Assembly: GCA_023055355.1 (NCBI GenBank)
Contig: JALJCS010000001.1
Span: 110,128,881 to 110,192,880 of the forward strand
Source: Agelaius tricolor
Lineage: Eukaryota; Chordata; Aves; Passeriformes; Icteridae
Direction: 5' to 3'
DNA length: 64,000 bases
Of this stretch, positions 24,904 to 36,936 are shown one piece after another (the stretch's first letter is position 1; every line of letters starts with the position of its first letter). The notes below the pieces were generated by a model. That model ran no database searches and was not told the origin of the DNA. It worked only from the letters and a program-made list of their open reading frames with translations. Position numbers and translations under genes: made by a program.

Positions 24904-27900
24904 GACAGTCTGAATACTCTTTATGACACTTTTAATTGATGATTACAAATAAAGCAGTGACTGCTCTCCTATGATGGGGCTCAGAGAGGCTGTGCTGATT
25001 TAGAAAAACTGAAAATCCCAGCAGTTAGTTTAATAGCTCATAATTAAATTTACAAATCAGGTTTCATTTAAATGAATTATTTTAAAGTGATTTAAATTCA
25101 TGTAATTCTACAGTGTGCAATTACACTGAAGACTGGTGCTATTGCTCTGAGTTTTATAATATTATGGCAATTTAAAAATGTTTCAAGATATTTTCTAATT
25201 ATGCATGTGCCTTCAAATGATATAAAATTAGGCAAAGCTTTTTCTTAAATTATGGAGTCATAGATAGAATAAATGAAAGGAATAGAATAAACTGTAGAAT
25301 CATAAATAAATATTTTTAAATACTCTTAGTAAATCAGAATATTCTACCTATAATTTCATAATTATAGCTGTGGTGCACTGGTAAAATTTTATGTGGGTAT
25401 GTGCAGCTAATATGAATTCAAATTTAGAAAAAGGAAGGTCCAGTAGTTGTATATTTAGACAGTACATCAAAATCCTTACTTTTGGAACTAAAACCAGCAT
25501 CCCATAGCCAGCTCTATTTATTAATTAGTGCTGCATTATTGAGTGTATTTGAGAATTTCAGAGGTCATTGGCATTCAGGTACTTTCTGAGGGATACGAAG
25601 ATCTGTCTTCACTGAATCAAGTCTTGTTGCAAACTAAAGGATGTTTAAAATAATCACACGCATGTATGGAACAGTAGAAGTCTGCTGTAGGGTTGAGCTG
25701 AGGTGGTGTTAACATTAGCTCATTATATCAATATTTGTAAGATTCCGATTCTCCAGGGTTGTTTCTTTGGAACGCTGCATATATTCATTATCAGTTTAAA
25801 CCATCAGCACAAGAACTGCCTTTGTCTTGGAAATATAAATAAAAACTTGTCAGTGGAAGGTGAGGACTCTTTCCCACCTTACAAGTGAAGGGAGAGTGTA
25901 ACAAAGGCTGCAGAAGGCTGAAATTTCAGCTGAAAGTATTACTTTCATGGCATGTCCAATACTAAAAAACTTTAAAATATTTCACAAAAATGTTACTTCT
26001 AATGTAACATTGGTTTAAATTCTATATTACTTAAGCAAATATTTAAATATTATATTAGTTTTTCTGCATACTTGACATGAATATAATTCTACCTTCCTGC
26101 CAAGTATGTCAAAACCCAAATTCACTTCCATTTGCCAGGGTAAATGTTTATTTTGTTTTCCCACATAATGTGCTCTTTAAAGTGTCACCAGGATACCAAA
26201 TCTGATGGCTTTTTAATAGAGACACGGTGGGGGTTTTTTGCTTTCATTAGGAAACAGGTTAAACTATCAGTGAAGCTAATGGTAATGAACCCATATACAG
26301 TAGATGCTCTTTGCTCTCCTTCCCCTCATCTCAGCACTTAAAAAAACCAGAAATTTGCATCAAAACTATTGTTATGGTACCTCATTTTAATAAATGCATG
26401 AAGGGTCTGTAGTAGGAAGTGATGCTGGCCGGGCAGAGCAAGAGATCTTGGATATGCTGAATGATTTCTTCTGTCAATGGTGAGCTGGGATGCCTCAGTA
26501 AAGCTCCCCAAACAACTTTTTGGTTTGTTTTGCCATGAAATGGGTGAGATTATTTAAGACAAAATTCATAGGGAGGTCACCATTAAAAAACTGTGTTTGC
26601 TACTTTACTCTTTGTGTTACAGAATGTCAGCCTATGCTTGTGTAGTTTTTCACCAGTTGGTGAGTTTGACTTTGACTTTCATGCTCCAGTCTTAGCCAAC
26701 TAAAAAAAAAAAAATCTGTGTTCATGAATTAAAATCTTGAATTTTCTGCTTTTAAATAATATATCACTAAAGTTTCATTGAAAAGCTTCAGTTCTGCTTC
26801 TGATGCAAAATGGAATGTAACTGGTTTAAATATTGCTGTGAAAGTTCTATGCAGTTAATTTTTTTTTTTTCATTTTTCCTGGTTTTTTTTCCAAAGAAGG
26901 GAATGAGGATGTTTAATAAGAGAACTCCTCTAGTAGCTTTGGATGGTGAGGATTGTTTTGAATTAATGAGAGCATATGTTTCTTTGGTTTTATGTAAACG
27001 CTGAATAATTTTGTGGTGCATTTATCAATGGGCACGGTATAAGAGACTAACTAAATAGATTGTTCTAAATTACTCAAATTAGCTGATGGTTTAAATTAGC
27101 TAATTCCAAATGCTAAACCATGTTGTTAAACCCCAGAATCTTCATGTTATCCTTTTTTCTCTCTAACATTAGAAAGAGAAAAGAGAAAGTAGGGTGAAAA
27201 AAAGAAGCATTTGCCAATTAAACGAACTGCCTTTGGGAAAATGATCATATTATGATTCTATTTCTCATGTATATAGTGGAGATAATTCTCATAAGGCTAC
27301 TGTGAAGACAAATTTGCATTTAAAGAAATTAAGAAACAATAATGAATAGCATAGAATTTTCTGCATAGTTAAAAAAATAACAATATTCAATATTTCAATT
27401 AACTTTTGACAAAGGAAATATTCACGTCGGGCCAAGTTCTGTTCTCAGTGATGGGAGCCCCAAGTAAAAGCAAAAAGAGCATAATGCTTTTGTTCAAAGC
27501 CTATCACTTCAGACAGCAAGTTTTTAATAATTTTTTTATTCTCCTTTCCTTACTCCTCATACCTGGCACATTGTGAGGTTTGACTGTGCTTTTTTTCTCC
27601 CCCAGCCTGTGCAAGCTGGGAACACACAGCTATGGTGCATTGTGGCATCACCACACACAAGCTTTGTGCTACTTTAGCATCAATCAAATAAAATGTCATC
27701 TTTGAAATGAGAATAAATATTATTAATTCAGCCTCCATTTGCACTCAGCCATGCTTGGATGTCAAATTAGTAGCAGAACCCAGGAAGGAGTTCTGAATTT
27801 TGAGTCCGGTTCTTTTGTAGGTCAGGAAGTGTGGACTGTTCAAAAGGCTGTTCAAAGAGCAGCCAATTTCAGCCAGTAGAGCTGAGACATCTCTCTGTTA

Positions 27901-27916
27901 TAAATTGCTTTGAGAA

Positions 27917-28382
27917 ACACAGAATCACAAAGATCCTCCATTTCCAACCCCCTGCCATGACAGGGACACCTTCCACTATCCCAGGTTGCTCCAAGGGCCA
28001 TCCAACCTGGCCTTGGACACTTCCAGGGATGGGGCAGCCACAGCTTCTCTGCACAGCCTATACCAATGCCTCACCACTCTCACAGGGAAGAATTCCATCC
28101 TAATATCCCATCTCACCCTTAACTCTGGCAGTAGGAAGCCATTCTCCCTTGTCCTGTCCCTCCCTCCCTTGTCCCAAGTCCCTCTTCAGTTCTCCTGGAG
28201 CCCTTTAGGCTCTGGAAGAGGCTCTAAGTTCTCCCTGGAGCCTTCTCTTCTCCAGGCTGGACACCCCAGCTCTCCCAGCTTGGCTCCATAGGAAATGTGC
28301 TCCAGCCCTCTGAGCATCTTCATGTCTTCCTCTGGAGCTGTTCCAGCAAGTCCACATCCTCCTTTTATTGGAGACATGCACA
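27917..28382 (-). mobile_element. CR1 LINE 3' fragment, antisense
   Basis: Starts at ACACAGAATCACAAAGATCC and contains CACCTTCCACTATCCCAGGT, CAACCTGGCCTTGGACACTT, CTTGTCCCAAGTCCCTCTTC and TCTCCAGGCTGGACACCCCA, all reverse-complement CR1. About 465 nt long and relatively intact. Confidence 0.94.
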
Positions 28383-29272
28383 TCTCAAGCAATTCCTCCT
28401 GGTCACTGTTTTTCTAAGGGAAGCATTTCCTCTTTAGCTCAGTGTATGACTCACTTATTCCCTGAATTTCAAGATGTGATTTTTATCTGGAGTTCCATGT
28501 CTTGCAATTATCAAATTAGAAAGGCTTTTCCAAAAGACTGAAGCCCCAACCACAGAATTAGAGTCAGTGGTGTAAATACCACAAGTTGAGAAATGTCTCT
28601 ATACTTCTCGTGTTAAGGAAGCAATACATTTTTGAGTACCACTCTGTATTGTTCTCTGGTTACACCAGACTATACCACACAAAATAAATCTGAGTAATTT
28701 TGCATTCTCCAGTCATATGCCAAGGAAAGAACATCTATGAGTATTTGGTACCATGTGTTTTAGGTTTAATTAATTAATTTTTATGTTTTCCTCTCAGACA
28801 CTCATGAATACACTTACACAATTTCATTATAAAAGTTGATAGATTTGGACTTGTTGTGGGAAATGGCTGAGCTAAACTGCTTATTCATGTATTCTAGGTG
28901 CAACCTTAAATTGGGGGAGGTGTTTTTAGGGTGGCACCCTACAGATATTGATGTTAAATGAAACTTTGCAGGGGACACTACAGAATCAGGACTTCACCTC
29001 TAAGTTGAAAGACCCAATCTTGGCTAAACAAGTGGATTGCTGTACTGCACACCAAATTACTTATAAATATAGCAGAAATTTTGTGTCTTTTTAATTTGTG
29101 TATGTTTTGCCATTATTTTGGAAATTAGTCTTTAAAAAAAAAAAATTGAGATGCAACCTAACTCAAAAAGACCCCATTAATTATAAACCTTTTTCATTCT
29201 CTGACTGAAAGAGCATCACCTGCCAAGCATGCCTGCATGGATATGCCTGTAGCATTATATTGCTTCTAAATC

Positions 29273-29310
29273 TCCTACACAAGAATAATTACAATTATTC
29301 TTGTGCAGGA
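29273..29310. repeat. 38-bp quasi-palindrome (18-bp arms, 2-nt spacer)
   Basis: Arms 29273-29290 and 29293-29310 are reverse complements except for one position (29277 against 29306). Core reads AAGAATAATT-AC-AATTATTCTT. Such a short spacer favours cruciform extrusion. Confidence 0.9.
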
Positions 29311-32300
29311 TGATGAAAGAAAGGCAGGCATTGTGAGAACTGGCTGTTCAACTGGGAATGAATATAAGACAAGTCTGTTTTATTAAGACCAAGGGAAAAG
29401 ACAGAATTATAATTATTTTTAATAAGATGATTCAAAAGAATATGTATTTTTCATACGGTCTGAAACTTACTCTGCTTTCTGCCAGTCAAAATTTTCCTTA
29501 ATCTTCTTATGATCCTCTTTTTAAAATGAAGTTTCAGGAGGGCATTTCACAGTCTCTGTCAACAGACCTGATTAACAGAGTTAACCTTACAGGACCATGA
29601 ATTTCAGCACAAATGTTTCTTACTAGTATGTACCTTGGGTTCATGTCCTTTTCAAGTTAAAGAGTGTGAGAACAATTCTCTTGAAGACTTCCTTTCATTT
29701 CTAATTTAACATTAGTGAAACTATCAGAAGTCTTTTTAGAAAGATGCATTGATAATGGCAATTAACAGGGCAGAGTTTTGCCATGCAATTTTTTTTTAAT
29801 TAGGTTTATTCTTTTATTTGCATTTACCAGTTGAAGCCAGTGAGTGAGAGAGAGGTGGTCCCCAGCTGTTCCCAAACTTCCCTACTGCTCAGTTTACAAA
29901 CTTTACTGAATGTGTTTCTGAACAAGTCGTGGCTCTAAATTGAGTAATTCTGGCCGTGTTGTAGCTGGGCGAACAGATAGAATATGTCTGGGAATTGAGT
30001 TTCACTTAAACTGAGCATGTCTAGGATTGATTGCCAGGTTAACTTGGGGCTGAAACAGCCCCCTTCACCTCCTGCCATTCCATTTGGATCAGTAGGAGCA
30101 GGACTGGATCTCACAGATCTCTCCCACACCCAGGACAGTGAGGAAGTGTGTGAGGTGTGTTTTGCCTGTATTTTGCCCCATAAACAGCCTTGGAGCAAAA
30201 GCCACTCCTTGAGTTTCTGGCCACAAGTCCAAACAGTGTGTCAGCTAAAGGAAATATTAAAAAATAGAATGTGATGGCTGATTTTGGCTGCCACTAAGAG
30301 AAAAAATTTAAAGCTCAAGATGCAAAAGAGGCTGCTTTGCTGTCTGTGTCTCCCACGCCTTGCAGTGATCCCTGCTTTGGTGACTGCAAGATTTACTGGT
30401 GAGGTGCTAAAGCTGTTTATATGAACCTCATTCATGAATGGATACAGAGGCTGGGTAAGGTTTCAGAGGAATGCTATCCAGAAGATATAAAGGTATCCTC
30501 ATATTAACATGGTATGTAAAGTTTTTGATGTACAGCCAGATGGAAACCACAGGAAAGTGCTACAATGTCCTCAACCAGAAAAGTGAGGGAAGTCAGTAGT
30601 CTTGATATATTAATATATCAATATATCCCACATAACTTTTTTCATTTGGTAGCATAGTTTATCCAAAATTATTTTATGTTTTTTGGAAAGCACTGACAGA
30701 AGATAGCCATAAATTTAACACATAGTTTAACAAAATTCATGATGATGCATATTATGGAAGAAAAAAATATTTTCCTGTAGAAATCAAAGGTATTCCATGA
30801 AATGGAAATGTTTTGTTTCCAGGTTCCTGCCCCACATTTCAGACTATCAGTAATAAATTTAGACAAGGAATTTGGATATGATATGGAACTGGTTCAAATA
30901 AATACTGTATGTGTAGATTTTGCATATGTTCAAGGGCAAAGTATTACAGGGGCAGTGAGTCCCTGTCAGGAGGTCAGTTTTATTTATTCCTTAAGAAATG
31001 AGATCATAACTGCTGGGAATTAATCCATTCATTTTGTTATTGTCTTTGCAATTTCATTTGTTCTCTTTCTTCACAATTCCCTTGCAATTTTTTCATAATC
31101 TTAAATAGTCCTGCCAGCTCCCTTCCCCCCACTTATCTGCACATACTTTGCTGGATTACATGTCCCATGGTTCCAGGGAGATGAATGGAGTTAACTTTCA
31201 GCTGGGCACAAAGCTGCCCTTGTTTATTCTTGAATTGCTTGGAGATCAGAGCAGGAACTGAATTTACTGAGTCATTCTTCACTCTTGGCCCTTGCTTTGC
31301 CCTGAAATGGAAGGTGTTGCTCTGCTGGTGCTGGTGGTGCTCACCCCTCACTCATCACAGGAGGATTCATTTGGCTTTCTGAGGATGCCTGGGCTGTGCA
31401 GAGTAGACCTAATCCAGCATCCCTTGGGCTCCATTGCTGATGGCCACAGCTGATGAACTTCAGACAAATTCATGGATGTCATTTGTTCCATATTTTAAAC
31501 ACTGAGTTCAGGATGAAGTTACTCACTGAAAGTGTCTAATGTCTTTTTTGAAATAAAAGGACTTTAGATGACTAATTAGGTCTTTAGTTATTCAAGTAAA
31601 TTCCATCTTTTGTCTCTGGACAGAAATTCTATAAGGAAGATTAAAATTTTAAAGTATATTTCAATTACTATTTAATATTTAATAATTCACCCTTTTTTCT
31701 TGTCATTTGCAGTTGTAGATCCTTAAAATCTGTGTAAAATTTGAGATTTTTAAGGTTGTTTAAGGTCTTAAACTCTGTTTATTGCAGGGAATTATACTAA
31801 TAATACTGTGGAGAAAAAAAGAAAACTGTTTTTACTGTGAAAATACATTAAAATTGAGATCAACTTGATGTACCAGAAAAAGACCACATCTTTTCTTCTA
31901 ATATTGGGAACATTGTTCTAATCACATGAGCACTCAAAGCCTTTATTAAATCAAAGGCCCTAAGTTGCTATGCAGATTTGTTCAGCTGCTACAGAATGTA
32001 TGGTATGTTCTGTAAGAGGGGGACAAAAATAACCTGGATGTGTGCACTTTATAACCAAATCAAGTATTACATTACAAAACCATTGATCTTTCCCTGAATG
32101 ACATTTTTATTTTCTGTATAAAACTCTGAGTAAGCTTAGACTTCAAAAATGCTTACTCTTAACCCCCCCACCCCTTTTTTTTTCTTTGCTTACCAATTCA
32201 AGGGATTCTCAGAACAGTAAATACCGTTTTTCCTCTATGTAACAGAGGTCTTCATATAGTGATAATCCTCAGATAATGTCAAGATTCAGAAGACTAAAAA

Positions 32301-32360
32301 TGTGATGTCAGCATATTTTTTAAATACTTCAGTGTTGAGCTACCTTGTGCTTGATTTCTC

Positions 32361-32448
32361 AGGTTTTGGGGTTGGTTTTTTTTTGGTGGTTTTTTTTTGG
32401 GGAGGGGGTTTGGTGGTTTTTGGTTTTTGTGTTTTTGGTTTTTTTTAT
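32361..32448 (+). repeat. G/T-rich low-complexity block
   Basis: About 88 nt made almost entirely of G and T, with G runs of 4 and 5 (32399-32408) and GG steps between T runs. It lies directly upstream of the reverse CR1 copy at 32461. Confidence 0.85.
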
Positions 32449-32460
32449 CTAGGTAATTTT

Positions 32461-32960
32461 TCACAGAATCACAGAATGGTTTGGGTTGGAAGAGGCCTTA
32501 AAATATCATCTCATTCCAACCCCCTGCCATGGCCAGGGACCTCTTCCCAGGCTGCTCAACCTGGCCTTGGACACTTCCAGGGATGGGGCACCCACAGCTT
32601 CTCTGGGCACCCTGTGCCAGGGCCTCTCCACCCTCACAGGGAGGAATTCTTTCCCAATATTCCCTCTAACCCCTCCCTGTGTCAGTTTGAACCATTCCCT
32701 CCTGTCCTATGACTCCATCCCTTGTCCCAAGTCCCTCTCCAGCTCTCTGGGAGCCCCTTTAGGCACTGGAGAGGGCTCTAAGGTCTCCATGGATCCTTCT
32801 CTTCTCCAGGCTGAACACCCCCAGCTCCCCCAGACTGGCTCCATAGGAAAGGTGCTCCAGCCCTTGGAGCATCTCCATTGCCCTACAACAATTCAGGCCT
32901 TGACAACTCTGCAGTTTTTGTCCTCCCACCCCAGAGCTGTCAGGCACAGCACACAGTGCC
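32461..32960 (-). mobile_element. CR1 LINE 3' fragment, antisense
   Basis: Begins TCACAGAATCACAGAATGGT and TTGGGTTGGAAGAGGCCTTA, then CTCAACCTGGCCTTGGACAC, CTTGTCCCAAGTCCCTCTCC and CTTCTCCAGGCTGAACACCC. About 500 nt long, one of the best preserved copies here. Its two open frames (32302-32712 and 32486-32974) are repeat-derived, not genes. Confidence 0.95.
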
Positions 32961-35462
32961 CTGTTATTCTCTAGTCTAAATAATAAATAAATTATTTATC
33001 ATTCCATTCTGGCAATATCAGCCCTTGCAGGGCAGCTTTGGTTTTCCCTGGGGTAGCAACCTGGCTCCTTTGAAATGAGAGTTCTTGAGCAGAGGGAATC
33101 AGGAATCACTCCACAAGATGAGTATGTGAGAGTTTGGGAAGCCAGCACCTTCATCCCGACACTGTTGCCAAGCACAGGGGTGTCCAGCCGTGCCACATAT
33201 GTTTTTCAAATGTTCCAGCTTAGCAGCTCCTGGGCACAATTCCTCCAAACACAGAGCAGTCGGTGAGCAATTTAACATTTGGCCTCCTGCCTTCTTCCCC
33301 CCACACAAAAAGCTTTGTATGTCAAGTGTGAAAGCTTCAAAATGGAATAAAAATAAGATTATTTTTCATCCTGGATGGTAGGTGACAACGTGCAACTCTT
33401 TACCTTTTTCTTTCCTTTCCCTTTTTAGTTCTTTATGCTGAAAGAAAGATATAATGCACCACATTTTTGGAAGACTAAGCAGACATTTACTGTGCCAGGT
33501 TCTATCTACTGCATCCTTCAGCATGTTCCAAGGAAAGCATGCAAAGTATTTTAACTCTGCAGTACAGCACATAACTCAGCTTCTTAACTGCTTAGAGTGA
33601 CTAGTACTACTAGAGAGGGAGTAAAAACTATCTATTTTTAATTCTTTGGATAAACCAGTTGAGCAGTGCCATTGCTGCCATTTGTTGTATCCGCTTCATT
33701 TTTCGAAGCTGGGATGATACAGAAGAAAAAAAATAAAATACTGCTTGTGGTCTTGAGAAGTGAAGAGGAAAAAGATGTCTTTGGGTTGGTGTTTCCTTAA
33801 AGATGACCCAGCTGTGCCACTCATCTGTTCTTTTCTGCTGCATTTGATGGTTAATTACAGACTATTCTAAAACTGGGAGGACTAGAGGAATGTTTGTCTT
33901 TATCCTTCAAACTGTGAGGTTCCGTGCCATCATGTGAGGGCTCTTTTGTTAAAATGAATTGGGAAAAGAAGTAAAGTCCAGTTATTTATGACAAACACTA
34001 TTTTATTTGGTGGCAGTTTAGAGAATCATACTGGAATCCACCTTTAAGAAATATTTATTTTAAAGAGAGAATTGAAGGAAGAAAAGAATTCTATTTCACA
34101 TATATGTAAGTAATTTTGCTAAATAAAAATATTTTTACAGAGAGAAAGCAATTGAAAGTATGTATTTAGTATATAAGAACAACATTAAATCCAGTGTTTA
34201 GACAACTACTGTATACAATTTGTAGAGAGAAATGAAGTTCCTGTTGGAAAAATCCCTCAGCAGCACCTTTCTTTTAACATTTGAGATTCTTCACTTAAAA
34301 AGAAACTTTTAATACTTATAATGAAACCTGTAGCCTTTGACAGTCTGCTTTTTCAGAGCTTTGTGGTCTATTTGCTGAGAGTAGCCATTGCTGAATCATT
34401 TAATTTGACATAACTGCTTTTGGGATTAATCTGGTTTTGCTGTTTCCATATTACATTATGGGATGCCTGTGAAAGTTAAAGTATCCTTGTCAAATTTCTA
34501 CATGTTGGGGTTTTTTTTATCATCTCAGGTAGGACTTTGAAGAATAATTCCTCACATTACCATGTCATATGATTTTGTTTTTCCATGCCTTCCTTGTTGT
34601 TTCAAGGGGTTTTAAATCCCTAGGAGGGCTGGATGTGAAGGGGAATAGCCAATGGCTTAACATGTAGGTGGCAACAGGAAAAATAAAAAAAGTATTACAG
34701 AATTTAAACCACATTGCAAAAAAACCTAGCTTTTAAAATTAATTGAGGAAGATATCTCTTAAATATGTGAAAAATTAAACCCCAAATTAGAGGCTTTTAT
34801 AAAGCATTAAGTAAAAGTACATGAGGAATGCTAGGACTGCTGTTTCTAGGATGTATTATGTGAGAAGTGTCCTGTGCTATTCAGAACTTCAGATTAGATT
34901 ATCTCTGTGATTTCTTCTGTTTTCAAAAGTATAGCTGAATTAATTCAGGGGCAAAGTTGAGTTCTGTAATGGGTTGAAGTTACAGCATGGATTGTGAAAA
35001 TTATTTTTAAAGGAATAAAAACTCAATTTAGACTTAACATCTTGTTGGAATGGATTAACTGAAAATTTTTACTAATATGAAATGGCAGCTCCTAAAAATG
35101 TAGTCAGTTTGCCAGAGCCATGCATAGGAGAAGTGGAAAATGCCTGAGTAGAAAAATTTCTACCATGGTGACTAAAGATCCAAATATAGTTAAAATTATT
35201 GACTGGGTAGAGAAGAAAAGGAAGGACAATCCAGGTGTATTCCTCGTCAGCTTGGGGTTTAGTTTACAGCTAAATTGAACATGTTGACTGTGAAACCAAT
35301 CTCATAAGTGAAGGGTTGGATGGTTTTAGGAGAGTGACCTAAAAGGCATAGAATAGAGAGAGAAACTGTGAATTGAATTTTAAGTGCTAATTTTATTTAA
35401 TTGCTTTTTCCCCTGATTTGAGAGCTGCTAAAGCCAAATGCAGGTTGTATAGCATGGAGCCA

Positions 35463-35483
35463 TATATATATATGTGTATATAT

Positions 35484-35520
<37 letters not shown>
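35463..35520. repeat. Compound microsatellite (TA)n / (CA)17
   Basis: A TA-rich stretch at 35463-35486, interrupted by GTG, runs into 17 uninterrupted CA units at 35487-35520. Likely length-polymorphic. Confidence 0.95.
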
Positions 35521-35523
<3 letters not shown>

Positions 35524-36860
35524 ACCAATAGCCCTATTGTCTTCTATTAAATCAGATTGAAGAACTCAGAACTCTGCGATTTTGATTAATCAGGTATAAA
35601 ATTGTTCAGGGTGTCAAAATTCTTGTCTATGTGTGTGGTTTTTCCCTTGTGTTTTTGTCCTGGGTGTGAGCACACCTGTACTTTTCACTCTTTGTGTGTG
35701 GTTTCTTGAGCTTCATGGGCTCACTGCACAAGCACAGTCTCAGTGCCATCAGCCCCTCCTGACATCACTTTGTGTCTGTAGTGATAGCTCAGGTGTGATG
35801 ATTTATTAATTGAATTAATTTGGCAGACACTTATTTTCCTTTCCTTGTTGTTTAAAACAATCTGGTTGATTGAGAGATTGGACTAAGCTGTCTGCTTCTG
35901 ACAGGGACAATCCTTCTTTATCATCTAACTACAGCTTCCTGCCTTTGATATCTGAAGGGTTTAATCTCTTGTGGAGACCAAATCTTTACCTTGTGAAAAT
36001 CACCCCTGCTCTGTTGAAGTTAACAGAACTCAAGCACCTGCTCAAACCTAGCCATGGACTTCAGTGCTGCTTCAACCATGATTCAATTACAGCATCCTGT
36101 ATATGTGGAGGGGAGGGTGTGCATAGTGTTTGTGGTTTTGTAACTTGACTCCTTTGAGGTTCATTCTTTTGCTTGTCACTGGACTCCATGTGAAATACAT
36201 TCTTAAATGCAGTAGTGAACATTTGAAGATATTTTTTGTCCCACAAGCTCTAATTCAATCTAATTTCCTTTGTTTTCCTGAAGTGTTCAGAAGTATAAAA
36301 ATTGAAGCATAAATTGAGAGTGAAAAAAAAAAAAAATCAGATACATTACTATGTATTGAGTGTGGGAAGGGACACTTCCATGCCCCTCTCTGTCTGACAC
36401 ATCAGTGTGATGGAATTTATTAATTTCACAATTTTGAAGCACACAGGTTCAGTTCTCAGTGCAGAATGTGTTGGCCACGGTCCATGGGGAACATTTTACT
36501 TTTCTGGTCATCTGTAAACACACAGGCAGAATACTCATGTGCTTCAGTTTAAATGTGCATCTTGGTCAGGGCAACAGTGCTCAGCTCCTCTCTCCTCTCA
36601 GCCCTCTCCACTGGGCTGGGTGAGCAGTGTGCAGGCAGGTTTTGAAAATAGGCATTGACACTCTCCTCTGGGAAATTTAACTCACAAGACTAATAACCCA
36701 TCTGTGGTTTATATTTCTGCATCTTGACTTGTTCAATGCATGTTTAATTTGGGAGGGTTGCTTCAAGGTTGTGGCAAGGGCTCTTTGGTGCTATAATTTC
36801 TGTTGTGGAATGCAGTCTTGTTGGACTAAGGTACATCATGTACTTTTACTCTTTTGTCAG

Positions 36861-36936
36861 AGAGCAGAAAGACAAACACGAGCCATGGACTCAGTCCAGT
36901 ACGCAGAATTCTGTGAAAGTCGGCAATTGAGTTTTT
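36861..36936 (+). CDS. SUPT3H: SUPT3H exon: linker helix leading into C-terminal histone fold
   Basis: 76 nt, 25 codons plus one base, from acceptor cttttgtcag to an optimal donor TTTT|gtaagt. It reads [20 protein letters not shown] and then RQLSF, with the last T starting the Ser codon completed in the next exon. It continues exactly from the Glu ending the exon at 10882, so no obligatory exon is missing from the 26-kb intron. The [12 protein letters not shown] stretch is a strongly conserved SPT3 signature just ahead of the TAF11-like fold. Confidence 0.95.

Larger units (their letters stand above)
10883..36860 (+). other. SUPT3H: SUPT3H large intron, 25,978 nt
   Basis: Single intron between the acidic-linker exon and the exon starting RAERQ. 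The encoded peptide is continuous across it, so no required exon is missing. It holds CR1 fragments near 14863, 15430, 20800, 21170, 27917 and 32461; a T16 tract at 24888-24903; a 38-bp quasi-palindrome at 29273-29310; a G/T-rich block at 32361-32448; and a TA/CA microsatellite at 35463-35520. The stretches 10900-14850, 15910-20790, 21810-27910, 28390-32350, 32970-35460 and 35525-36860 show no recognisable repeat or gene. Within them, 22990-23760 looks unusually complex and retains some CpG. Confidence 0.9.

Noticed and set aside
24880..24910. T16 tract plus GACAG as a splice acceptor
   Set aside because: No downstream exon in any phase; homopolymer tracts are common in this intron.
30802..31023. 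Exon-like segment after a TTTGTTTCCAG acceptor
   Set aside because: The SUPT3H peptide is already continuous across this intron, the frame has no recognisable content, and no good donor follows at the right phase.
32302..32974. Overlapping open frames of 136 and 162 codons
   Set aside because: They run through the G/T block and an antisense CR1 copy, so they are repeat-derived antisense frames.
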